Shown here: piece by piece, positions 1-11,790 of the stretch
Position numbering within the stretch: the stretch's first letter is position 1
Layout: every line of letters begins with the position of its first letter
Source: Gonatopus flavifemur
Taxonomy: Eukaryota > Arthropoda > Insecta > Hymenoptera > Dryinidae
Direction of reading: 5' to 3'
DNA length: 64,000 nucleotides
NCBI GenBank assembly: GCA_018340375.1
Contig: JAFFJZ010000007.1
Span: 27,750,001-27,814,000 of the forward strand
The notes under the pieces: model-generated
Told to the model about the DNA's origin: nothing
Database searches by the model: none
Seen by the model: the letters and a program-made list of their open reading frames with translations, nothing else
Program-made: the position numbers and the translations under genes

Positions 1-1199
1 ATCTATCACTTCACTCCAGAATCAAAACGGTCGTTATCTGAGTGGACAGCCCCTGGTGAACCTCGTCCAAAGCGCCCGAAAGCACAACAATCGGCTGGGA
101 AGGTTATAGCCTCGGTATTTAGGGATGTGCCTGGTGTGATGGTGTCGGGACAGGTGATCCGACGACAAAAAATCCGCGACAAAAAGTCTGACGACAAAAT
201 GTCTGAACCACAAAATGTCCAATGACAAAATGTCCGAACGACAGAACACCCGCCACAACAGCAATCCCTCAGTCATTGTGACCCAACGTCAACCTCATTA
301 AATGCAATAAAATTTAAGAAACAATATTAATTTTCTTAAACCATTAATTCAATGAATTCTTAATCAATCTTTTCATACCTTCATGGTCACTTACAATTTT
401 GAATTCATTGAAATGAATAGAATTGAATTAAATTCAAATGAATATCTCTTGTTTCTTTGAAATAGTAATGTGTACTATGAATCGTTCGAAAATCTCCGTG
501 TTTTCAAGTGTATCGTGTGTATGTTGCGTAATGTGGCTGAATGTAGGTCGAAAAAGTATCGGGATCACGATGTTTGTTTGAAACGAGTGGTTTCAAACTA
601 CGATCCTCAATGTAAATTACAGTATTTGAAGAATGTCGCAATGAATTTAAAATTGTAAATGATTGTGGAAGTGTGAAAGGATTAATCAAGAAGTAATGGT
701 TTGAGGAAATTTATATTGTTTTTTCAGTTTTTTTGGAAAGTTTGGTTGTATTAGATTATTTGAAGAATGTCGCAATGAATTTAGAATTGTAAATGATCAT
801 GTGAAGTTTGACTGTTTCGAATAAATGAGTGATTCAAGGAGGTTGACGTTGTGTTTTAATGATTGTTTGCTCAATGTGTTTCAATGTGATTGGATGATTG
901 TTTTTGTGGTGGGTGTTTTGTCGTTCGGACATTTTGTCGTCGGACTTTTTGTCGCGGATTTTTTGTCGTCGGACCAACTATCGACTATCTTGAGAAGGGA
1001 AATACCATCAACAGTGAATATTATATCGCATTATTGGAGCATGTGAGGGCCGAAATTGCAAAGAAACGACCGCATATGGCAAAGAAAAAAATTTTATTTC
1101 ATCAAGACAACGCCCCATGTCACAAGCCAATCAAAACAATGGCAAAACTACACGAATGTAACTTCGAATTGCTTCCATATTCACCGTATTCGCCAGATT
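1..1199 (+). pseudogene. mariner transposase fragment, split by an insertion
   Basis: Two collinear pieces (1-144 and 980-1199) read in frame as the middle of a mariner (Tc1/mariner, DD34D) transposase, the nuclear enzyme that cuts and pastes its own element. The first piece carries FTPESKRSLSEWTAPGEP and SAGKVIASVF. The second carries IDYLEKGNTINSEYYIALLE, then the catalytic block FHQDNAPCHK with the second Asp, then LLPYSPYSPDS. The first catalytic Asp would lie just off the left window edge. The third is lost because the frame runs into a TC microsatellite at 1199. Residues GVMV (to 144) and IDYL (from 980) are adjacent in the family, which fixes the insertion point of the intervening element. 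It cannot make an active enzyme. The family call is firm; the subfamily is not assigned. Confidence 0.9.
145..979. mobile_element. non-autonomous DNA transposon with ~145-bp TIRs made of ~15-bp units
   Basis: This block interrupts the mariner frame. Its ends are inverted copies: about 158-300 matches the complement of about 836-973, down to the shared CGTCAACCTC near 286 and its complement near 840. The outer part of each arm is a short tandem array of a ~15-bp unit of the type tccGACGACAAAA, repeated about six times with small changes. The interior holds a ~45-bp direct repeat (about 624-668 and 756-800). No transposase frame is visible. The exact ends and target duplication are ambiguous by several bases, so I do not assign a superfamily. 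Confidence 0.8.
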
Positions 1200-1202
1200 C
1201 TC

Positions 1203-1249
<47 letters not shown>
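1199..1249. repeat. (TC)n microsatellite
   Basis: A run of about 25 TC dinucleotides with one early interruption. It sits exactly where the mariner frame stops matching the family, so expansion or a breakpoint here removed the 3' part of that transposon. Confidence 0.95.
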
Positions 1250-1252
<3 letters not shown>

Positions 1253-2170
1253 CGAAAGGAATATTCGGGCATCAATTACTCAATCAGTCCAATTTTGTAT
1301 TTTAGTATTTTAGATTTATGAGGAATGGTATTTATTTGTCATTATTCAATGCGACCAAACGTAAAGATACAATATTCTCGATAGGGACATTGAGGCTTGT
1401 CTCAAACCATTCTAATTATAAATTCTTCTTTTGTACACATTGAGGAATGACGACATCGCATACTTGTAATATTCCATGAACGCTGTTACCGTTTTGTCGG
1501 ACAATTCTCCGATCTGTCTATGTGAATCTCTTCAAAGAGATATATCGTTTTGCGAATTGAATCCATTTTGTTTACTTCCGATAGTAATAACGGATGAATA
1601 TTGATCATGACACGACCTTGATAATAAATTGTAACTTTGTTCATCAAAATATATATTGTACCAAAAGTTATCAGGGCGTTATCGAGAAGAACTTAGAAAT
1701 AATTTCATATTGTCAACTATTATAAATTTTAGACATTCTTAACAAATTCTCCTAATAATTTATGATCCATTACTTTCTGTCAATGCCTCATATTTCTTGT
1801 GCCGCAAGAGATCAATTCTTTGAATTTTCTTCGAAATTGTTCATTTTACTCAGATTTATCGTTCATGAATTGAATTTAGTTAAGAATTTTCCCTTTGGTT
1901 TAAAGTATTACATTGTTCTCAATAACGACGGTAATACATTTCTCCAGTTGTTTCATCCAAGCTGGACAATATTTCACATCTCACAAACGTTCATTCTTAT
2001 TCTCAATTACCTTTATATAAAAATTACGGTCGTTCGAACATGTTTATTTTCACATATCCTTACACTTCCAGATCGTCATTCCCAAATATGTGTTGAAAAT
2101 GAAAACAATTTTATTCAACAGCAAATTTTTGATGCTTCCTCAACGTTTGTTGAAAAATTCATGTAAAACA
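1250..2170. other. no recognised feature
   Basis: AT-rich DNA without family motifs. The 134-codon open frame at 1762-2166 has hydrophobic, low-information composition and no flanking splice or promoter signal that I trust, so I leave it uncalled. Confidence 0.4.
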
Positions 2171-2190
2171 TTCCTATTCATCCATTCCAT

Positions 2191-3081
2191 CCCACATAGC
2201 ACATAATGTCTCAGTAATATTCTTAGAATATCAGAAATATCTGACTCGAAATATTCTATGTTGAATATTTCTACGAGATACCATATTTCTAAGAGATGAA
2301 ATATTCTCAAAATCTTGCAATTAAAATATTGCACATGTGATATTCTACAATGTTCTGGGAATCTATGATGAGGGATATTTCATGTTTGTCGCAAGTAAAA
2401 TATTCTGAGAATATTCCGGGAGCAATATTTTATGTGGCAGTAAGAATTTTAATTCACCAGACCTGATGCTCGTTAGTCAAATTTACAAGTCGAGGGCGGA
2501 AGAAACCTCTCTCCTACGACCTATTCAATTTCAGTCTCAGAGAATTCTGAATTGATTGGTCTATATCCCACAGAAAAGAATTGAGCAGAAACACATCATT
2601 ATGATGACGAAGAGTGGTACTTTGAGGGCATTGAAGTCATCCCAGTGGTTAGCTGAGGTGATGGAGGCTTTGTCTATGACTCGGAGGACTGGGGTTCGAT
2701 CCTCACTGAGGGAACTTCCCTCATAATCCACTTCCAATGTGTATTTCTCCCACAGAGCCATCCAAATCATATTCTATACAACATTTATAGAGGAATTCAC
2801 TCTGAAGGAAATTTTTTTTTCATCAAAGAGAAATTTCATCATGAGATGTTTTCCTGTATAAAATATTTCTGAGATGAACTCAGCAATATATCAGAATGTC
2901 TCCAAAATATTACGACAATCATCTCAGTGATATTGCAGAATGTCTCCAGAATGTCACAATGATGGTGGGATAAAACATTCTGGAGACATTTTTACAATAT
3001 TCTTGAGATGTTTGCCAGAATATTGCATACTTCAAATATCATATTCTGGTAATGTCGTTGAGATATTCTGTGCTATGTAGG
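2191..3081. mobile_element. CCCACATAGCAC-type foldback element with an AATATTC interior
   Basis: The terminal inverted repeats are CCCACATAGCACA at the left and the complement of CCTACATAGCACA at the right, followed inward by TCTCA. The target duplication is AT (2189-2190 and 3082-3083), supported by reconstruction of the split host hairpin. The interior outside the SINE is dense in AATATTC/GAATATT words. There is no coding capacity. Its TIR matches those at 40045, 41809, 58990 and 61810, which have different interiors. Confidence 0.85.
2630..2720 (+). repeat. tRNA-derived SINE head
   Basis: The block has an A-box-like stretch (AGTGGTTAGCTGAGG) followed about 50 bp later by a strong B box (GGGTTCGATCC), the internal pol III promoter layout of tRNA-derived SINEs. 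The arms do not fold into a valid cloverleaf, so it is not called a tRNA gene. A second copy with the same order of words lies at 53440-53525 on the minus strand. It sits inside the 891-bp foldback. Confidence 0.65.
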
Positions 3082-3384
3082 ATATACTAGAAACAGCAGT
3101 GAGTTATCCATACCAAACGTGTTGATCGTTTCTGATAGGTTTTGAAAACCATGTCGATGCAGAACGCTTGGCTCGGCCAATAACGTGAGTTTCAAGTCTC
3201 AATTGTATTTAAATAATTCTGTTGAGAGTATGTGAACAGAAAGTGAGATAATAAAATCTCCATCGGCCGCGCCAAGTGTTCCGCATCGACATGATTTTCA
3301 AAACTTATCAGAAACGATCAACACGTTTGGTGTGGAATGACTTAGTGCTGTTTCTAGTATATGGAGTGGATGAATTTGAATATT

Positions 3385-5480
3385 GCCCTATTCTCCTTCA
3401 TCCTTCCAAGACGAAGATATTTTTGAAGAGTAATGAACCACTTGGAATACAGTCTAGACACACCGAAGTTACAATACATTAAAAATCGTTCAAATACCAT
3501 GCGAATCACCAAATGTACTTGGTAGTTCACATTGATTTCACTTTTTTTTTTCATGCTCTTCTCAATTTTCTTGTGAGTTTTGATCACATTTTATTTGATA
3601 CAAAATTAAGCATGTTCCTCAGGAAATTTCATAAAAATATTGTTCATAAATTCTATAAATTATTTTGCAATCTAGAATTTTATAAAATCTTTTAGAAATT
3701 CATAAATAACCTTTCCACAGAATCTTGCATGTGAAGATACTTTTTCGATCAATCGTACGTGAGAGGGAAGAAATACAATAAAACAGGTCATTCACAAGTC
3801 GCACGCTATCAGGAGCTCTTTACCATAATACCGGATATTCTAATCTGATAGCGATATTCATAAAATAATACCCCACATCCATATAGTGAATCACTGAAAA
3901 ATAATATGACGGGAAATTCTTTCTTGAGAAAATTTGTATTATTTTACATATAAATTCATTTCTTCCCTGAATTTATTCCCAAACTTCGGACTTGATATTC
4001 TATGCAAATTGTTCCCTGACTGACAACAGTGAAAAAAATTTGTTGAATAAATATTTTGATTATCGTACTTATTCTCCATCAACCAAAAAACGATTATAAT
4101 AATAATTTTGAAACTTCATATTCTAACGTATATTAATATCCGGATTCAAAGTAATCTGATAGAGACTTGTTCAAACATTTCTCTCTTCTTCAGTTGAATG
4201 ATTTCATTCCATGTTTGAGACTTCATCACATCATATGAATAAAACAAATTGCTCACTTTGAAACGATCATAAATTGAGATTTGAAAAATTTTCAACACCT
4301 GAGGATGTGGGAGATGATCTGTGAAGAGCTATGCAACAACATTGATAACATTTTCCTTAGAATTTTATTGTTACTCAAGAAGGTCTAGTAAATACGTTCA
4401 TCGCAACCTTCTTCCTTTTCTCACTTTCCATCCTATTGGATTCATGGAGAGAAGAGTTGGTAAAGAAAGTTCTGAGTAGCTTTCTGCGAAAGAAAACGGT
4501 GAGATAGGAAGCGGCCATTGGATTCCGATAAAAGGAAATCGTGCTTTGAGGACCTTTCGTTCTCGACATAAGCAATTCGGGATCGCGAATGGTAGAATAG
4601 ACTATTCGAGGAAAAGGTTTTCGTTTCCGAGGAAATTCTCACATCTCCTTCTTTCTCTTCCTGTCTGTCTGAGACACCTCAACCATTGTCCGCTTAGAGA
4701 ATTAATGTAAGTTTTTTTGCGTTAAAAATCATTCCACCCCGAAGTAATATTCCCACCAATCGAGTTCAGTCAATGTTCTCAAAGAGGAGTGACATTTAAT
4801 AATAGATTCTATAAAAATAGGAATGGTGCTCGTTCTGAGATAAACTGTCTGTTTTCCTCTCTTTCACTTGTTCAATTACACCTCAACAGAATATTTTTTT
4901 TCCAAATTCAAGAATGTTTAGTTTCTTGTTACAAACTTGCCTGACAACATTACGGCAATGTTGGATAGCTATTCGGAAAATATCTCCATCTATCTATCTA
5001 TCACAATAAAAAGAATAACATGATTCAGTTTATAAAACTCAATTTTATAAAGAATATTTCTCAGAACATAGAAAAGGAGTACGTGAATGATTCGACGCGT
5101 TCCAATGAAAATTTGTTAAAGTTTCAACTGGAAATTATAAAATGGTATACAATTCCCCATTGATTAACGAAATTCAATAAAATCTTTTGAATACAACTGC
5201 AATGTGGTAGAAAGGATTATTGAAACATACAACACATTTGAGTATTGAATTCTCATCCCGCTAGATAACTACATGAGGTATAATAATCATATAATCTGGA
5301 ATGAATCGACTTATGAATCTTGGAAGGATTATTTTCCAATAAAGTAGAGAGTTTCCAATAATAACTATCCAGAGCAGGAATCTATTAATAACGGGAATTG
5401 TAAAACTTCTTGAAATATCGCTACATTTTTTATTGAATTCGGCAGAATTTAAAATTGTTACATAACCCCCAGTAATCTGA
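3385..5480. other. AT-rich unique DNA, no gene recognised
   Basis: Nothing with family motifs was seen. The short frames near 4375-4642 (minus) are Ser/Arg-rich and overlap each other. A GTAAGT sits at about 4706 after a pyrimidine-rich stretch, but no convincing exon precedes it. Confidence 0.35.
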
Positions 5481-6010
5481 AATTCAGTTTTTACCATCGT
5501 CTAGGGTCGTACGTAACGTAGCTAAACGAAACGAGAGCATAATGAAGTGTGACACGACGATGTGGCTCTTTGTGCAAGAGAGTAAAGAACTGCTTCAGAC
5601 ACCCCTCTGCGTTGTAGCGCCGAGAGACGTCTGATGGGGTTCGACGGGGTGGCATGTCCGCGGATTTCCATTCTACCACACCCCTGATGTGCACGCGAAA
5701 TCCCCACGTTTGCCGAAGAAACTTATACAAATGCATATTGAATACGCATACATTGAAAAATTCATGCACTTTCGTGTATGTATTCCTTCTCCCTCGTCGT
5801 TGTCACGTCTACCTACATAGCTTCACGACAGAATAGGACGCAGTCTGCTTTCCCACAAGAGACGCGTTCACGTCCTCACATGTAATATGTGCGGAGGAAG
5901 CTTGAAGAGGAAGCCCCAAGGGTACCGGAACTACTCCTCACCTTGCACGACAATACATTGATACCTTTCGATAACATCGAGTCTCAACTCAACCCTTGCT
6001 AGACTGGCTG
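5480..6010. other. GC- and CpG-richer unique block
   Basis: Base composition changes sharply from the AT-rich flanks to a stretch with many CG dinucleotides and no repeat structure. Open frames on both strands (5491-5769 minus and 5654-5836 plus) overlap and have no recognisable domain. The block could be an untranslated first exon, a promoter or an enhancer. The sequence alone does not decide. Confidence 0.3.
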
Positions 6011-6281
6011 GAATGCCACTTGTCCCATCCTTTCCCTGTCTGCCGACGAATGCAATTCAACTATGTCATACAGAATGTTTGAAAATCCATTCATTACAGT
6101 ATGTAAAAGAGAAATTGCTTCAATGGAACATCGATCGCATATTACAACACTTCCAAGGGAGTTACTTTGTTTTTCAGGGTGAAAGTTCGGAAACTATCTC
6201 ATAAATCTCATACACTGTGACAAGTATTTGTGAATTTTCAAGAAGGAAAGTATGGTCAAAAACTCATGGATTTCCAGATTA

Positions 6282-7541
6282 TTGGGTTTGTGAATATGAC
6301 TCCGCCCTTTTTTGTTGAAATAAAACACATTTGCTTGTTTACAAAATTGAAGAACAGTTGATTCAAAGTATGCTCTATCTGCAGCTACAACCTTTGCCCA
6401 TCTTTCAGGTAATTTATGTATTCCTTGCCTGAAGAAATCCTGATCTTTCGAGCTGATTCAATTATCAAGCCAAATTTTGATACTTTCGTATTTAGCGAAC
6501 CGTTCTCCTGTAAGATCTGAATGCATTGTCCGAAATAAGTGGTGATCCGACGGAGCTATGTCTGGCGCATATAGCGGGTGGAAAAGTACTCCCCAGTTCT
6601 GTCCATCTGAATATTTTTTCATGACTTGTGAGGTGTGCGGTTTGGCATTGTCATGTTACAGAATCAATTGACTGTGTCTATTCATCCATTCTGGTCGTTT
6701 TTTTTCTATAACTTGCTTTGAATGCATTAGTTGTCGTCGGTAGAGTTCTCCATTAATAGTTTGAGATGATTCGAGCAACTCATAATATACAACACCTCTC
6801 TGATCCCACCAAATGCAGAGCGTAACCTTGGCAGAGTGAATATTTCTTTTTGGCTGTGATGGGCCCGGTTCACCTGGCTTCACCCAAGATTTTTGGCGTT
6901 TTAGATTCTCATAGTATATCCATTTTTTATTTCCTGTGACTATCCGATGCAAAAATCTTTGAAGTAGTATTTCACAAATTGTTCTTCGACGTCGATGTCT
7001 TTTTCTCTCAATGCAAGTGGGACCCTGTTATTGAGTCTTTGAACCATTCCAATTGCTTTTAAACGCTTTGCAACAGTTGATCGTTCAACATTCAATGCTG
7101 CAGCCAGTTCTGCTTGAGTCTGGCAAGAATCCTCTGTCAATGATGCTTCCAAATCAGCATCTTCAAATTTTTGTGTGGTTTTCTGTATTCTTTGTCCTCA
7201 GTGCCGAAATCATTATTTTGAAATCGTCGAAACCATTCCTTGCAAGTTGTATCAGATGGAGCATACTCACCGTAAGTCTCCACAAGCAAACGACACGTTT
7301 CCGCTGCACTTTTCTTTGCAATAAAATAGTGTAACAACACTTCCCGCAAATGATGTTTACTTGGAACGAAAACCGACATGTTCAAGGAGGTAAAAACTTG
7401 TTGCTCTTAAACCAAACCAAATGTCGTGTAGTGCGTTTGACAGCTGACAAAAAGTACTATCGAATACAAGTGTTGCTATTTATTACTACACGTAAGCAAT
7501 ATTAACAACGACATGTGTTAGGATAGGGCGGAGTCACCCAA
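6282..7541 (-). mobile_element. mariner element, full length but inactive
   Basis: The ends TTGGGT...GACTCCGCCC and GGGCGGAGTCACCCAA are inverted and flanked by the TA target duplication (6280-6281 and 7542-7543). The left TIR carries a ~9-bp insertion, TTGTGAATA. Its ~1260-bp length is typical of mariner. The transposase lies on the minus strand and is broken. Confidence 0.9.
6305..7385 (-). pseudogene. mariner transposase pseudogene (DD34D type)
   Basis: Read on the minus strand, the N-terminal DNA-binding region starts MNMSVFVPSKHHLREVLLHY and continues through CKEWFRRFQNNDF (an HTH of the mariner type). A second HTH block, SCQTQAELAAALNVERSTVAKR, follows after a frame change near 7140. 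The catalytic domain begins near 6950 after another shift: IVTGNKKWIYYEN has Asn where the first catalytic Asp (TGDEKW) is expected. HDNAKPHTSQ keeps the second Asp but follows an in-frame TAA. PDIAPSDHHLF keeps the third. A further TGA replaces a Trp codon in WLDN*ISSKD. At least two frameshifts, two stops and a lost active-site residue make it inactive. The family call is certain. Confidence 0.92.
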
Positions 7542-7672
7542 TATTTGTAAATCTACAAGTTTCCTGTGGATTTCCAAACAATTTTCGTGACTTTCCAAAA
7601 ATTTTTTGTGAATTTACGAGAAAATGACAGGTCAAAAACTTCCAAACTTTTTTTGGAAGTTCTCTTACAGTG

Positions 7673-10026
7673 CGTAGGAGATCAGTTTCAGTGTTAGATG
7701 AAAATCATTCGTATTAAAATTGAACACTAATCAGATCTCTCACTCCATTATCGTGTGTATCAAAGTATAAAAACATACTGTTTTAAAAAAAAATAATTAA
7801 AAAGTTTAGGTGAATGGATCATTACCTTTTATACACTCTCATACTCGAACATAATCAATGTATATCACTCTAAATAAATAAAAAAAGGAGGAAAAATTAG
7901 CTGGCCAACATACCATAGCTCATAAAGTATAACGGTTATTGTTCGAGAATCAATATGTTGTATTAAACCCAGACAAATCTCCAGGGACAATGCTTCCCTT
8001 CCGTTCGTTACATTACACAACCGGGAGATTAAATTCAACCAAAAACATGAATCTATATTTCCATTCGCGATAGTGAAATCAATTTTGAGTGGAAAATAAA
8101 ACAAATATATTCTGATAAACGCGTATTTCGGAACACGAAGTCGATGGAGGAATTATTGACTATTTTTCTTCTTTTCGTTGTTAAACATTTCTGAACAGTC
8201 CCAGAATGTCAGATTAACTTGAAATGCAGGTAGAAACGGTGAACGCGAATTGATATTAGTCGAATGATAAATGTACACTACTGCAAGAAAAAACTCAAAA
8301 CGAATTGATAAGTACAATGTTTAATGGTACTTTATTGAAATACGTAGGATGTAGATCCAATTTGAAGTATATGCATTTTCTCTCTTGATATCATTGAAAT
8401 ATATTCATAGATTTCACAGCACATTTTTGAGAGAAGATGCAATTCATTTCCTTCCTGTAATACCAACTTTGGACGAAGTTATTAATATCTCTCATTAAAC
8501 GAAATTTCATTTGCATCTGAGTCATAATGTTCAAATTATAATATTCCAAGTTTCCTGTAGAGATTTACGTATCTCGCAGTAAAGCGAAGTACGTAAATCC
8601 GCTTTCATATGACTTCTGTGGATTTTTCATACGTGCATATATGAAAATAGATTAATGTACAAAGAAATTCGTTTACTTGATAGCGAAATTTGTTGAAAAT
8701 ATACAAAATATAACAAATTTTATACAATTCCACCGTTTAATGCCCTTCTGAAAGCACCAGCCTGGATCTAGTCATTTTAACATCAACTTTGTAAACCTGA
8801 ATTATCAATTATTTCATATTAACACCGAGTATGGTCTTTGAAATCACTTTATACTAAGCTGTATTGGAATTCCACGATCGCGATCGAAGGTTGATATATG
8901 CATATGACGTGTCTGGCTGGAATTGTAATTTCAATATGTAATTCATTACAGATTGAACTGAAGAAATACGTAAATTATTTATTTCAATGCATATAGCAGC
9001 GTAATGATGAACGTACATCACATTCACTTTCAAAAATGGGAGTATGTTTTGTCTCAACAAACATTATTTGAGCTCTCCATCCATGGACTAATGAGATGTA
9101 ATGTTATTTCTCACGTATCGAACAGTACATAACTTCCGATGCAATTTTCAATGTGTTCACTGAATTTTACGCCAACATGGAGCTCATGTGTTTTGATACA
9201 GTATGCACATCTGCCATATAACTCTCACCATTTCTCATATCTGTACAATAATATTCCATCATTTATTCTATCGTTGTCTATCCTTGCTGTTGGAATATTT
9301 TGAAAAACTTAGAGCATTTACTTTAAAGCGCGCATTAAGAATGTGAAGTTCCCACCATTTTTGCACTGGAAATGAATTTCTAGAAAGAGTTTCGTAAACG
9401 TGAAATCCTCGAAGTTGGGTATTCGAGTACCAAACAACATGTATGTACGTTCTTCGAACGGAGGCACATACGTACACACAGGTAGTCTTATCGAATAGCC
9501 ATTGGTCGTACACCCGCAGAAACGAGAAGAATTCGTTGGCCACGAAGAATCGATGGATCCTCTACTGTTATAGCTTCCGGTACTACGTGAATTACGATTG
9601 TCGATCGAGACCACCGTTTTACTATCGACCTACCTCTTCTCCTCTCCCTTTTTCTCTATTCTTTCCGACATTTACCTTCTCTTTTCTCTCTCTTTTCATT
9701 TCCTTTTTATTTCGATTTTATCTTTACCTCTTTCTTTTCCGATTCCTTCTTTTATTTCCTCTCTACATAGAATTTCTGTTCCACGTAAATTTCTAAAAAT
9801 CTTAGACCTGATTTATTAGTCGTTTGAATTATTGAGGATTTGATATATAAGTTTTCACACGAAATATACTCACTTCAGCTCTCGCATGATACATAAGATG
9901 TATTAGAAATCAGTCCTTTTGTGTCTTTATCCCTGAAGTTTCAGTGGGAATTTGATTTGTTCTATTGTGTCAATTCCACTTGTCATATAACGATTCTTTG
10001 TGGATGAGTGAAAGGTCTGTGATATG
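7673..10026. other. unique AT-rich DNA with small GC-richer patches
   Basis: No family motifs were found. The segment 9300-9650 is less AT-biased. It carries overlapping frames on both strands (for example Ser-rich 9318-9614 minus) and then a pyrimidine tract at 9630-9770, and it may be regulatory or an exon, but I cannot support a call. Small hairpins occur near 8570-8640. Confidence 0.3.
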
Positions 10027-10195
10027 CCCTAGTAGAAATCCTCTAGTCATTGACGAGTTCGGTAACGCTTAACTAGCCAAAAACTAGACGCTTGCAAGTG
10101 CCTCGTAGGGTTCTGGTGAAGTACTTGCAAGTGTCTAGTATCTGACTCCTTCAGCGTTACAAAACTCTTCAAGAACTAGAGCATTTCTACTTGGG
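10027..10195. mobile_element. CCCTAGTAGAAAT foldback element
   Basis: The terminal repeats CCCTAGTAGAAAT and ATTTCTACTTGGG flank 169 bp, with target duplication TG (10025-10026 and 10196-10197). The interior is palindromic, with words such as ACTAGACGCTTGCAAGTG and GTAACGCT / AGCGTTAC. It is closely related to the copies at 28484-28644 and 39009-39833. Confidence 0.9.
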
Positions 10196-10705
10196 TGTTT
10201 GAACAACAATACACGGTAAATCGTCCACAAGATCAGCATAAGTATCGTGTGAAGCTACTATCAGTTCTATCTTGGAAATTGTCAATGGATAAAGTGTTAT
10301 CGTGGTATGATGCCTTATCACGCAAATCTTTTTTCCACTTGGTGGTGCAACAGCCCTCGAATTCTGTATTCTTCTCAACAATTCACCATGTTTCTCTCTT
10401 CCTTTTTTTGCATATCGTTCAGTTATATGTCATATTTGTTGTCAGTCGCTTGAAAAGATAGCAGCTCCATCACGTTGACTGAATTGTAATCATTTTTCTT
10501 TGAATGAGAAAAGAGTAATCTGTGAATGAGAGGAAAAGTCCCTTCCAATCACAGAAGATATTTCACTTTTGTTTTCTTTTTCAATTGGGAATATCCCTTT
10601 ACGATTTTGAACAAATGAATATCGAATAAATAAAAATTCTTCCACTACAAAGACTAATGCTCTCAAATGAACAGGAATACTTTTGATAACATATATATCA
10701 AAGGA
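10196..10705. other. no recognised feature
   Basis: Short overlapping frames only, in both orientations, with no domain. Confidence 0.35.
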
Positions 10706-11790
10706 CAGGGTTGGCCGGAAAAAACCCGACCCGGTTTTACTCACTGGGCTTTTTCAGATAAAACCCACTTGAAAAAACCCGAAAGCACCCAATCAAAACC
10801 CCACTGAAATGAATTATGGATGGATGGGTTGGAGAACAAGAAAAATTAAATTCCATGAATACAATTGAAATTTTTTATTCGATTTATAATATAATAAGTG
10901 TTCCTACATAATCAATATTTTCATTCCACCATTCATTTCGATCAATAGGAGTATTATGATGTTTGTATAATTGGAGCAATTTGGTAACTTTTTCCACGCC
11001 TAATCTGTTCCTTACATTGGCCCATACGTGTCCAAATGTTGAGAAAACTCGTTCTAATCCTGCTGAACTAGGCGGAATACTTAATAATTGGTGACAGAAT
11101 TCATAAAATCCGATTGGGAGTTCATCTGTAGAATTCGTCCTCGCTTCCATCAATTTCCACCATTTATTAGGAGTATTCTCATATAACTCTAACTTCTGCA
11201 CGGAACATTGAAGCAGGATATAAATTTTCCATCATGCAATCTTCAGCCATTTATTCTTGTTCCTGATTAAGTTGTACCTTCTTTACAAAGGGATTCATCA
11301 AATATACGATGTGAGAAAAGACTTCCGGTTCTAAAACTTCATCTCTTCGTTTTCGTATAGCTGTTGTATATTCTACTAAATCCTCACTAGACAGCAATTC
11401 AGACCATACTTCAACAGTTATCGATAGATTAGCTAATTCAGATTGCAATTTATTCAAAGCTTTAGCAACTTTTTTCAATTCTTGAAATTATTTATAGCTT
11501 CTGTATATATGCCAATGTTGTTTGATATTCGAGTTATTTTGGGATCTGCATTTTTATATTCCATTTAAATTTCAGAGTATAGGTGGGAATTTTTAATGAA
11601 GGTTTCGAGACAATCATTTTGAGAGTTCCATCTTGTGTCATTTGGCAACTGTGGCATCAAGCCCCATTCTTGCTTGAACAATCCCTATGAAAATAGAATG
11701 GAGTGTAATTCCAAATCTCCTTAAAGAAATATTAGTTGCAATTAATTTGAAACTTTTGACCAGTTGGACGAAATAGATTGTATTTCATGA
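10706..11790 (-). pseudogene. hAT transposase remnant with one terminal repeat
   Basis: The left edge CAGGGTTGGCCGG is a typical hAT terminus. Reading the minus strand from about 11790, the motif LPNDTRWNSQNDC (hAT core) precedes EVWSELLSSEDLVEY. The C-terminal dimerisation domain (Dimer_Tnp_hAT) lies at 11201-10884 with NKWWKLMEA, LLSIPPSSAGLERVFSTFGH and RNRLGVEKVTKLL, all hallmarks of the family. Stops and frameshifts (near 11570, 11480 and 11240) separate the pieces. The N-terminal BED finger and the other end are missing, cut off at the element that begins at 11799. It is non-functional. Confidence 0.88.

Larger units (their letters stand above)
2172..3380. mobile_element. hairpin element, interrupted by a CCC-type foldback
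   Basis: The segment 3084-3180 is inverted at 3271-3364, giving arms of about 100 bp around a ~90-bp loop; both arms hold CAAACGTGTTGATCGTTTCT. The outer part of the left arm (ATTCATCCATTCCAT) lies to the left of position 2191, and its complement lies just right of 3364. The left arm was therefore split by the 891-bp element at 2191-3081. The original site reads CCATATACTAG, which shows that AT was duplicated on insertion. Confidence 0.8.
6213..7672. mobile_element. CACTGT-type foldback split by a mariner
   Basis: The left end CACTGTGACAAG and the right end CTCTTACAGTG are inverted relatives of each other and of the ends at 20018-20478. The remaining ~200 bp are rich in TTTGGAA/TTCCAAA and CAAAAAC words. 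The mariner at 6282-7541 lies inside. Flanking dinucleotides (ta and cg) do not match, so the target duplication is unproven. Confidence 0.55.

Noticed and set aside
890..1321. 143-codon plus-strand frame taken as one gene
   Set aside because: Its first part is translated inverted repeat of the inserted element and its end is translated TC microsatellite. Only the middle is mariner.
2630..2720. Functional tRNA gene
   Set aside because: A and B boxes are present, but the acceptor and anticodon stems do not pair, and a second dispersed copy exists.
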